Source: Actinomycetota bacterium (lineage in GTDB: Bacteria > Actinomycetota > AC-67). From it: 64,000 bases of DNA. Shown here one piece after another: positions 35,355 through 42,550 of the stretch. A model generated the notes under the pieces. It was not told the origin of the DNA. It ran no database searches and saw only the letters and a program-made list of their open reading frames with translations. Location: positions 366,164 through 430,163 of the forward strand of contig JBAZZY010000001.1 in NCBI GenBank assembly GCA_041658565.1, given 5' to 3'. Positions within the stretch are counted from its first letter, which is position 1, and every line of letters starts with the position of its first letter. The position numbers and the translations under genes are program-made.

Positions 35355-36335
35355 TCAGCACCAAGTCGAGTCGGCGACGCACGCGAGCGGCTTGCCGACG
35401 ACGGCCGGAACCGCCTGCACCGTCGCCATGACCTTGTCCCAGTCCGAGAAGAAAGACCCGTCGGCGTTCTGGTGCGCCACAAGCCACCCAACCGGCGTTG
35501 AACCCTTCGTCCACGCGGCACTACCGATGTCTTCTCCGGCAGCAACGAGAGCCTCGATCACATAGGCCGTCGAATTCACATCCGCCGTGCACACCGGCGA
35601 GCAAAACGCCCCGACCCTCTGGTAAGCGAACCCGCCTTCGTCGTCCTGGTTGAGCGCGAGGAACTGCAGGGCGCGCGCAATCGCAACGTCGGTCACGCCG
35701 GGAATCGGCTCGGCCACCAACAAGGCCTGCACCGCGAGCGCAGTGTCATTGGTGTCGGACAAGTACGGATCGACCGGAGCGCCGCTGAACCCCCAGCCGC
35801 CATCGGGAGCCTGACCCTTGAGAATCTGCAGCGCCGTGGTCGCGTCCTGGGGAACACCGGCAGCCGCCAGCCCGAGCATCGCGAAAGCCTGACCCGGCAA
35901 GCCCGTGTCGTAGGACCCCGCAACGGCGGCATCGGTCAATGCGGCGACGAGGTTCTTTCCCCCGAAGACGCGCGGATCCTGCCCGGCGGCCTTCGCCGCG
36001 AGCAACACCTTGCCGATGGTGCCGGGCCCCGCGGTGATCGCAGCCGCGGCGTTGCTCTTGAGGAACTCGACGGCCGAGGGCGACGGCGTCTGCCCGGCGG
36101 CCTTCATCGCCAAGACGAACTCCGCGGTGCGGCCGACGTCCGAACCCAGGCTTCCGTTGGCAGCTTGCTGCTCCAGCAGCCACCCAACGCCCTTAGTCGC
36201 CGACTGCGCCGGGGTGGTGGCCATCGCAGACCCCCAACCCAAGGCGGACAGGGCCATGACGAGTGCCACGACACGCCGAAAAATGAAAATCCCCTTGCCT
36301 GTTGGCAAGGGGGCTGCAATGCGGGATACCTGCAT
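35355..36335 (-). CDS. Secreted alpha/alpha-toroid repeat protein (prenyltransferase/squalene-cyclase-type fold; transcobalamin alpha-domain-like)
   Basis: 326 residues with a signal peptide ending near SAMA|TTP. The mature part is a series of toroid repeats marked by Q..DGGW/GF-type motifs (LLEQQAANGSLGSD, GQAPDGGWGFSG, NQDDEGGFAYQR, HQNADGSFFSD), as in squalene cyclases and in the alpha6/alpha6 barrel of intrinsic factor. No DxDD cyclase motif is visible, so an enzyme role is unlikely. It is first in the operon, directly behind the cobalamin riboswitch, and a DUF4430-like partner follows four bases later. The ATG at 36335 has GGAGGAG upstream; a riboswitch-type terminator lies within its first codons. 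Binding of cobalamin is inferred. Confidence 0.7.
   Translation of the reverse strand: MQVSRIAAPLPTGKGIFIFRRVVALVMALSALGWGSAMATTPAQSATKGVGWLLEQQAANGSLGSDVGRTAEFVLAMKAAGQTPSPSAVEFLKSNAAAAITAGPGTIGKVLLAAKAAGQDPRVFGGKNLVAALTDAAVAGSYDTGLPGQAFAMLGLAAAGVPQDATTALQILKGQAPDGGWGFSGAPVDPYLSDTNDTALAVQALLVAEPIPGVTDVAIARALQFLALNQDDEGGFAYQRVGAFCSPVCTADVNSTAYVIEALVAAGEDIGSAAWTKGSTPVGWLVAHQNADGSFFSDWDKVMATVQAVPAVVGKPLACVADSTWC
36279..36313 (-). terminator. Riboswitch-controlled intrinsic terminator
   Basis: Read leftwards, a perfect 9-bp stem (36304-36312 with 36291-36299) with a 4-base loop is followed by ATTTTCATTTTT. It lies about 60 bases past the riboswitch and inside the signal-peptide codons of the toroid gene. 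The left arm (CCCCCTT) can alternatively pair with AAGGGGG in the ribosome-binding region, giving an antiterminator. Confidence 0.75.
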
Positions 36336-36373
36336 TGCTCCTCCCCCTTTCGCACGAAGGTTGATCCGGAGCT

Positions 36374-36510
36374 ACGCGGACGGTGGGTACCCTGGCTCGC
36401 CGCGCCGCCTCGTGGGCGGCCATCGGCCTACAGTTGCGGGACAGCGCCGGACTTGGACCGGCTTCCCCCTCGGTGGCTCCTAGCTTCCGTGCTTTGGAGC
36501 ACCGCCGCGT
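36374..36510 (-). promoter_or_regulatory. Cobalamin (B12) riboswitch
   Basis: Read leftwards, the AdoCbl-class core is clear: GGGGGAAGCCGGT, CAAGTCCGGCGCTG, CCCGCAACTGT (complement of 36431-36440 and flank), and a B12-box GAGCCAGGGTACCC (complement of 36385-36398). P1 can form between 36505-36510 and 36374-36379. It precedes the toroid/DUF4430/ECF operon and is expected to shut it off when cobalamin is plentiful. Confidence 0.9.
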
Positions 36511-36540
36511 GCGTTATTCGGTTTACAAGGTGCGCGGCCG

Positions 36541-36569
36541 AGCGTACTGGGACGAACCGCGTACCTCAA
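36541..36569 (-). promoter_or_regulatory. Promoter candidate for the B12-uptake operon
   Basis: TTGAGG (36564-36569) and TACGCT (36541-36546) with a 17-base spacer, read leftwards. The predicted start near 36534 lies just upstream of the riboswitch P1, giving a leader of about 200 bases. Confidence 0.5.
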
Positions 36570-36774
36570 GTCGACAGGGCCGTTTCCGGGGCCACGGATG
36601 ACGTCCCGTAGTGAAAACGGGCGCAATACGGCCCCGATCGCACACATCGAGGGAATGCGAGGTCGGCGCGCGCCATTCCGGATTCCCTCCCGCGCCGGCA
36701 GGCATCAACCCCGAACGCGTCGAAACCACACAAAACGAAAGCCCAGGGTGAGGGTCGATGGCTGGGAGACGGAG

Positions 36775-38913
36775 ATGAGAACACTGCGGGTCAAAGTGCT
36801 GTTCGTTCTGGCCGCATGCACGATGACGGCCGCCGGGCTGGCGGCAAGGGCAACCGAATCGACGCTGATCGCCGGCGCGGCCAAGCAAAACATGACGCCG
36901 TTCACCGTCATCCCCGGCGTCACGACGCCCAACGCGAACTCGGACTCGGCTGCATCGAACTCCGACGGCCTCCCCGGCGAACTCTGGGATACCTTCGAGC
37001 CGGAGTCAGGGCTCGCAAGCGCCGGCCAAGTCACCCAAAGCGGCATCTGGGGCGAGGCGTTCACCGACACCAACGCGAACAGACGCTACGACGTCGGAGA
37101 GTCCTTCACCGACGACCCGGTCAACACGCGGCTTGACCCGGGCTCGGCAAACAAGTGGGACGGGATCTACATGCCCGGCTTCGGCCAAGACCGAGTTCCC
37201 CTCGGAGCCTTCGATCCGATCTGGGCGCGCGCGCTCTACGTCAAGGATCCGACCACCGGCCTCGCCTTCGCGCAAGCCTCGATCGACGTGATCGGGTGGT
37301 TCAGCGACTGGAACGACCGCATCGTCGCCACCGCAAAGCAGATGGACCCGAACCTGGACCTGCAGTACCTGATCGTCTCGCACACTCACGACCACGAGGC
37401 AGTCGACACGGTAGGAATGTGGGGTGCGGACCTCACCAGCGACGGCAAGTACCCCAAGTACATGCGCTACATCGAGTACAAGATCGCGCAAGCCGTCGTG
37501 GACGCGGCGCACGCAGCGGCTCCCGCCAAGTTCCGGTTCGGAGAGATCACCCCGGCAACGAAGTTCACGACCGTCAACGGAACTCCCGATGAGAGCCTCG
37601 CCGGACTTCAGTCGCGGAACTCGTGCCGCACTCCGTGGGTCTTCGACGACGAACTGCGCGTGATGCAAGTCGCCGACGTTTCCACAGGCAACACGATCGC
37701 GACCCTGGACAACTGGGGCACGCACGTCGAGTCGATGGAAGACAACAACGTCTACCTCTCCTCCGACTTCGCCCACACGATCCGCTCGACCATCGAGGAC
37801 GAGTTCGGCGGCGTGGCGATCCATACCCAGGGTGCTCAAGCCGCGGCCGAGGTCGTCGGTGACTCGTGCATGCGTCGCTGGCACCGCGACACTTTCGACG
37901 GCGAGACATTCGCCGTCGATCCCGAGAGCGGTGAGCCGATCGTGTTCAAGACATCCGATCTCGTCGGCGCGCGCAACCGCACCTACGCGCTCGGGCGCGT
38001 CGCCGGGAGCGCCGCGGTGCGCGCGATCGAAAGCGCTCCGTGGGAGACCCCGGCGGCCGTCGACGACTTCACAGCGCAAGACCTCTTCGTTCCGATCAAC
38101 AACGAAGGGCTCGTCGCGCTCACAGCCGCCGGTGTGATCGACAAGCCGGCCTACGTGGGCTCGACATCGGCAACCGCCACGGCGGCGGACCTGACCGGCG
38201 TCCGCGCCGGCGCGCCGGGCGGCGTAGACGGCAAGACAACGGTGTACGCGTGGAAGATCGGCTCGGCGTCGTTTGTGACCGCGCCGGGCGAGCTGCTCCC
38301 GGAGATCTACTGGGGCCTCGGGTCGCACAACCGCGCGACACCCGTGGCGCCCAACGACCACTTCGACTACATCTCGCCGAACCCCGACGCGCTCGCGTGC
38401 GCGGCGCGGCCTTTCTCGTACGAAAACGTCCGGGGCGCGAACACCGGGCGCGCGTTCGAGCCCGGGATCCGCGCGGCGCAGGTCGCCAAATTCGGCACCG
38501 CGCACAACTTCCTGCTCGGCTACACGCCCGACCTGCTCGGCTACATCGTCGCCGGCTACGACTTCGCCTGGTATGCGGCGCCACCGGCGCACGGCGTCGG
38601 GCTGGGATCGCTGCACGGAGCCTGGGGCCGCGACGAGGCGCCGGACCCGTGCGCCGACATCGCGCCGGACCTTGAGTTCGGCGTTCACTACAACAACCAC
38701 TACCAAGAGACGAACTCAGCGGGCTCGATGCTTGCGCCGGCATACGCGTGCACTGTCTGGGAAATGCTCGGCCTCGACCCGGCAACATCGGCTGAGGGCA
38801 AGGGCGCGTGCGACGACTGGCACGCATGGAAGACGGCAAGCTTGATTCACACGCGCGTCGATGCGGACGTGTGCGACCAGTCAAGCGACACCGACTGCGT
38901 ACGCCACTACTAG
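36775..38913 (+). CDS. Secreted neutral-ceramidase-like hydrolase, long paralogue
   Basis: 712 residues with a signal peptide (MRTLRVKVLFVLAACTMTAAG, cleavage near ARA). The N-terminal catalytic domain has the metal-site pattern of neutral/alkaline ceramidases: IVSHTHDHEAVDTVGMWG, then NWGTHVESM, and a TAPGELLPEI glutamate region. Extra features over the neighbour are a calcium-loop-like DTNANRRYDVGE near residue 100 and longer loops. Ceramidases cleave the amide of ceramides; whether this one acts on lipids is unproven. The ATG at 36775 is preferred over the frame's first ATG at 36598, because it gives a signal peptide and has a GGGAG site. It is tandem with a shorter paralogue. Confidence 0.68.
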   Translation: MRTLRVKVLFVLAACTMTAAGLAARATESTLIAGAAKQNMTPFTVIPGVTTPNANSDSAASNSDGLPGELWDTFEPESGLASAGQVTQSGIWGEAFTDTNANRRYDVGESFTDDPVNTRLDPGSANKWDGIYMPGFGQDRVPLGAFDPIWARALYVKDPTTGLAFAQASIDVIGWFSDWNDRIVATAKQMDPNLDLQYLIVSHTHDHEAVDTVGMWGADLTSDGKYPKYMRYIEYKIAQAVVDAAHAAAPAKFRFGEITPATKFTTVNGTPDESLAGLQSRNSCRTPWVFDDELRVMQVADVSTGNTIATLDNWGTHVESMEDNNVYLSSDFAHTIRSTIEDEFGGVAIHTQGAQAAAEVVGDSCMRRWHRDTFDGETFAVDPESGEPIVFKTSDLVGARNRTYALGRVAGSAAVRAIESAPWETPAAVDDFTAQDLFVPINNEGLVALTAAGVIDKPAYVGSTSATATAADLTGVRAGAPGGVDGKTTVYAWKIGSASFVTAPGELLPEIYWGLGSHNRATPVAPNDHFDYISPNPDALACAARPFSYENVRGANTGRAFEPGIRAAQVAKFGTAHNFLLGYTPDLLGYIVAGYDFAWYAAPPAHGVGLGSLHGAWGRDEAPDPCADIAPDLEFGVHYNNHYQETNSAGSMLAPAYACTVWEMLGLDPATSAEGKGACDDWHAWKTASLIHTRVDADVCDQSSDTDCVRHY

Positions 38914-38937
38914 ACCGCAAGCAACAGGAGGAAAGCC

Positions 38938-40527
38938 ATGCGCCGCACAACCGCGATGGGATTGCTGCTCGTTCTGATCACTGCGTTCGCGCTCACACCC
39001 GCGCGCGCGACCGACCCGCCGACCGTCTACAAGGTCGGCGCGGCGAAGCGCTCGATCAACCCCGACCCCGACGGGACGTTCGCCGGAAAGCCTGTCTACC
39101 TCGGAGGCTATGGCATCGGTTCCGGAGGACTGTGGGACGCGGGCGGCCTGTCACGGCCGGCCGCGACCGGGATCCTGGGTCCGGGGATCTTCGCGCGCGC
39201 CTTCGTCGTCTCACCCGACGACAACCCCGCGCACGCGCTCGTGCTCACCTCGATCGAGACCCAAGGCTTCTTCGTCGCCTACCAGCAAGGCCCCTACGGC
39301 GTCGAAGACATGCGCAAGGCCGTGCAGGAAACCGTAGGGATTCCCGCCGAGCAGGTCATTATCGGAGCCAACCACTCACACGCGGGTCCCGACACCCTCG
39401 GCGTCTGGGGCGGAGTGCCGACCGAATACCTCCAGTACATCAAGGACCAGACGATCGGTGCGATCGCCGATGCGTGGGGCGCGCACAAGGACGCAACCCT
39501 TTGGTTCGGAACCGCCGAAGCCAATCCGGGCGGCGATGACAACCTGATCTCCAACCAGTTCGGCGACGACCCGGCCAACACCACGATGGACAGCGAGTTG
39601 CGAGTGCTCCAGGCACGCGACCCCTCCGACGGTAAGGCGTTCGCCACCATGCTCAACCTGTCCGCGCACCCAACCGTCATGGGGGGCGACAACACGCTCG
39701 TCTCGGCCGATTGGCCGGGTCCGGCCGCCGTTGATCTCGCCGCCCAATACGGCGGTGAAGCGGTCGTCGTGGAAGGCGCGATCGGACGCAGCCAACCCAA
39801 CGACGGCCCCTCGTTCAACTCCACGGAGTGCGGACCCAAAGAGGACCTCGCGCGCGACTACTGCGCCGTCGAGCACTACGCCGGGCGAGTCGTGGCGCGC
39901 GCGAACGATGCACTCGAGCACGCCGAAGCGCTAACCGGTCCAGCGGTCGTGAACGGACACTCGTACCTGATCGTCGACGCCGGGCACAACGCGATCCTGC
40001 TCGGCGCGATGGTTGCCGGATCCGTGATCGGCGTGCCGATCCAGCGCTCGATCCTGCCACCGTGGAGCGCCGGCAACCTGATCGGCACCGTTACGTTCTC
40101 CGCGCGCATCGGAGACCTGCTCTTCTCCGGAGGACCGGGCGAGTTGTACCCGCAGATCCCGGCGACCGTGAGCGCGGCAACCCCCGGCATGAAGGGCCAC
40201 TTCGTCTTCGGCCTCGCCGGAGACACGCTCGGCTACATCATCGCGCCGTTCCCCGACGCGTATCCCGAGCCGATGCGCCAATCGCTGTTTGACGGGGACC
40301 AATCCGATCCGACCACGTGGGGCTTCGACCCGATCGGAAACGACAACTACTTCTTCAACGTGAGCCACACGCTCGGAGAGCGAGTCGCGTGCTCCTTGCT
40401 CCGAGGAGCCGGCGAAGTTACCGGCGTCGGGTCGGCTCTGTGGAGCGCGCGCGCGCAATGCGCCGCCTTCGCAAACGACGCCGCCCTCCCCGCGGGCGCC
40501 GACACCCTGGCCCCCACGACGCCGTAA
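38938..40527 (+). CDS. Secreted neutral-ceramidase-like hydrolase
   Basis: 529 residues, with AGGAGG before the ATG at 38938 and a signal peptide to about residue 23 (PARA|TDPP). The domain opens KVGAAKRSINPD, has the zinc-site motif GANHSHAGPDTLGVWGG, LSAHPTVMG and a SGGPGELYPQIP segment with the conserved Glu. These are hallmarks of the neutral/alkaline non-lysosomal ceramidase N-terminal domain; the C-terminal Ig-like domain of classic ceramidases is reduced. It is probably co-transcribed with the longer paralogue 24 bases upstream. The substrate (ceramide or another amide) is open. Confidence 0.75.
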   Translation: MRRTTAMGLLLVLITAFALTPARATDPPTVYKVGAAKRSINPDPDGTFAGKPVYLGGYGIGSGGLWDAGGLSRPAATGILGPGIFARAFVVSPDDNPAHALVLTSIETQGFFVAYQQGPYGVEDMRKAVQETVGIPAEQVIIGANHSHAGPDTLGVWGGVPTEYLQYIKDQTIGAIADAWGAHKDATLWFGTAEANPGGDDNLISNQFGDDPANTTMDSELRVLQARDPSDGKAFATMLNLSAHPTVMGGDNTLVSADWPGPAAVDLAAQYGGEAVVVEGAIGRSQPNDGPSFNSTECGPKEDLARDYCAVEHYAGRVVARANDALEHAEALTGPAVVNGHSYLIVDAGHNAILLGAMVAGSVIGVPIQRSILPPWSAGNLIGTVTFSARIGDLLFSGGPGELYPQIPATVSAATPGMKGHFVFGLAGDTLGYIIAPFPDAYPEPMRQSLFDGDQSDPTTWGFDPIGNDNYFFNVSHTLGERVACSLLRGAGEVTGVGSALWSARAQCAAFANDAALPAGADTLAPTTP

Positions 40528-40586
40528 AGGTCGCCGGCGACATCCGGCGGCGCGCGCCCGTCGGGTCAGCGACTGGGGTTGGCGGG

Positions 40587-41195
40587 TTATGACTTCTTCG
40601 GTCCCCAGAGCGGGTAGTCGAGTCCGGCGAGCCGGTTAATGATGATTCCCTGCAGCACGAGCAGCAGAACACCGAGCATCAGCACGACAAGCTGAATGGG
40701 CTTGGCGAGCACGCCCAGACTGACGATCAACGTCGTTGCGCCGGCCGGCGGGTGAGGTACCTTCAGCCAGACCATCAGACCCGCGGTCAGCCCGAGCGAC
40801 ATCGCCGCAGCACCGACGCGGCCGGCGGAGACTCCGACCGCAATCGCCGGACCCGCGTGAAGCAAGCCGAACACCGCCAGCGAGAGATACCCGGCCGCGG
40901 TGCCGATGAGGTGTCCGACGAGAGTGTTGCGCGGAGACGCAGCCGGCGTGTTCGGTGTGTAGAAGAGCAAGAACGCGGTCGGCCCAAGTGACGGAAAGAT
41001 GAACGGCTGACGAGTCACGAAGGCGGCACCCGCCATGATGCCGATCGACAGGGATCCATTCACGAAAGCGAACAGCCCCATCACGGCCGTCGAGTTGTGG
41101 CGGCGAACCAGCGCGGGCAAATGGAATCTCCGGCCCAAGCCGAGCACAACATCGGACATGCGGCCGCCGATTGGATAGCGGACTTCGTCGTTCAT
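40587..41195 (-). CDS. HPP-family integral membrane protein
   Basis: 202 residues with four to five transmembrane helices, the FPSLGPTAFLLFYTP segment and the name-giving motif VPHPPAGATTLI. HPP proteins of cyanobacteria and plant chloroplasts have been reported to move nitrite, which fits the adjacent nitrate-reductase-like genes. It is the last gene of that leftward cluster, seven bases after the small membrane protein. Confidence 0.88.
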   Translation of the reverse strand: MNDEVRYPIGGRMSDVVLGLGRRFHLPALVRRHNSTAVMGLFAFVNGSLSIGIMAGAAFVTRQPFIFPSLGPTAFLLFYTPNTPAASPRNTLVGHLIGTAAGYLSLAVFGLLHAGPAIAVGVSAGRVGAAAMSLGLTAGLMVWLKVPHPPAGATTLIVSLGVLAKPIQLVVLMLGVLLLVLQGIIINRLAGLDYPLWGPKKS

Positions 41196-41202
41196 CAGTA
41201 CC

Positions 41203-41496
41203 TCACCTGTCGCGCGGGGAAGCCAGCCAAATCACGAGAGCCCCGACGAACGACGCCGCCTGGATGCCCAGAACAACCCACACCTGCGACCGATGCCCCT
41301 CCAACGCAGCGTTCAGCGCGACGGTCAACCCCCACAACTGGCCGATGACGATCGTCGCGACGATAGCGATGCGCGCGGAGAGCATGGATGCTCGCTCGGG
41401 ATCTCTGTCCGTCCCGGCGCCCGGGCCGGGTCCCGTGGACGTGCTGCGCCGGCCCCCCGGGTAGCGATTCGATGTCGTGCGGTTGTTGGTCGTCAT
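41203..41496 (-). CDS. Small two-helix membrane protein
   Basis: 97 residues. About 38 polar, Arg/Gly/Pro-rich residues precede two predicted transmembrane helices (IAIVATIVIGQLWGLTVAL and VVLGIQAASFVGALVIWLA). No family recognised. Its ATG overlaps the Rieske gene stop (ATGA), so it is translated with that cluster and may anchor or assist the oxidoreductase. Confidence 0.6.
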   Translation of the reverse strand: MTTNNRTTSNRYPGGRRSTSTGPGPGAGTDRDPERASMLSARIAIVATIVIGQLWGLTVALNAALEGHRSQVWVVLGIQAASFVGALVIWLASPRDR

Positions 41497-41984
41497 GCCG
41501 TTCCCACCGCCCAGATCCCGTCCGACCGCTCTTCTAGCAACACCTTAGGAAGAGGACGCGGCGGCGGTCCGCCGAGCACGTTTCCCGTTCCAGCGTCGAA
41601 GGCGCCGTTGTGACACGGACACTCCAAGCGTCCCGTCTTCGACTCCCAAAGGACCGAGCACGCGAGGTGCGTGCAGATGGCCGAGTATGCGACGAGCCTT
41701 CCGTCGGCCATTCGCACGGCAATCGCCTGATCCCCTTCCTCGGGGTAGTTGAAGTACATCGCTCGCCCGCGCTCCAACTCCTGCGCGATTCGCAGCGGAG
41801 GCGCGCTTCCGGAGCCATGCCTGCCGAACACTCCCGACGCGACGGCGACCGTTCCGGCGAGGAGCCCGCCGGAGACCGTGACCAGGATGCGCAAGTAATC
41901 GCGGCGCGTGACCGGAGCATCCTCGCGAATCCTGTCGAGCAGCGCGCGAACCGACGGCGCGTCGGGACGGTTTGGTTTCGACAT
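41493..41984 (-). CDS. Rieske [2Fe-2S] protein with Tat-like N-terminus
   Basis: 163 residues. A Tat-type start (TRRDYLRIL, then a hydrophobic helix) is followed by a Rieske domain with CTHLACSVLWE and CPCHNGAFDAGTG ligands. Rieske proteins of this layout carry single electrons between quinol-linked membrane proteins and partners. The start overlaps the Fe-S subunit stop as TGATG. If the Tat signal works, the domain lies outside, while the molybdenum subunit has no such signal, an unusual topology for one complex. Confidence 0.85.
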   Translation of the reverse strand: MSKPNRPDAPSVRALLDRIREDAPVTRRDYLRILVTVSGGLLAGTVAVASGVFGRHGSGSAPPLRIAQELERGRAMYFNYPEEGDQAIAVRMADGRLVAYSAICTHLACSVLWESKTGRLECPCHNGAFDAGTGNVLGGPPPRPLPKVLLEERSDGIWAVGTA

Positions 41985-42550
41985 CACATACCTCCCGGAA
42001 CCGCACTGCGACCAAACGACGGCCCGACCACCACTGCGCAGCCCGTCTGAACCACCGTTCCGGCGAAGTCGAACTGATCGGCCACTCGCACTCCCGGCCG
42101 CTCGCGCTCCAACTCCTCCAAGGTTCCGAACCAAAGCGCTCCCGTCGGACACACCGTCGCGCACATCGGGGCGAGACCCCTGGAACTGCGGTCGTAACAA
42201 AGGTTGCACTTGTATTGAAGCTTCTCTTCCATAGCGATCTTGGGAACGCCGAAGGGACATGCGTGAACGCAATTGACGCACCCGATGCAGCGCTCCTTGA
42301 GAGCCTCCTGCACGACTCCGTCGGCGGTGATCAAGATCGCATCGGCCGGACACACCTGCGCGCACGGTGCGATCGGGTCCTCACAGTGCATGCACACCGT
42401 CGGAAGCGACGCCACACTGTGACCAACGTCGATGTAGTCCAGGTGGATCATCGACTTGCCGCGATGCGAATCGCATTCGCGACAGCCCGCGACACACGCC
42501 TGGCACCCGATGCAGCGCGCGGGATCGACGAAAAGCGTGCGCTCCATCAT
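41984..42550 (-). CDS. Four-cluster ferredoxin subunit of a molybdopterin oxidoreductase
   Basis: 188 residues with sixteen cysteines in four ferredoxin-type groups (CIGCQACVAGC, CMHCEDPIAPCAQVC, CIGCVNCVHAC, CNLCYDRS...MCATVC). It is homologous to the electron-transfer subunits of formate dehydrogenase, DMSO reductase and related enzymes. It links the catalytic subunit to the membrane or Rieske partner. Two ATGs overlap the upstream stop (42550 or 42547). Confidence 0.92.
   Translation of the reverse strand: MMERTLFVDPARCIGCQACVAGCRECDSHRGKSMIHLDYIDVGHSVASLPTVCMHCEDPIAPCAQVCPADAILITADGVVQEALKERCIGCVNCVHACPFGVPKIAMEEKLQYKCNLCYDRSSRGLAPMCATVCPTGALWFGTLEELERERPGVRVADQFDFAGTVVQTGCAVVVGPSFGRSAVPGGM

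Noticed and set aside
36598..36774. N-terminal extension of the long ceramidase-like gene
   Set aside because: Arg-rich sequence unlike any domain; starting at 36775 gives a proper signal peptide and ribosome site.
37006..38706. Long antisense frame opposite the ceramidase-like gene
   Set aside because: High-GC shadow frame: Arg/Val-rich, no motif, and fully covered by a gene with signal peptide and metal motifs.
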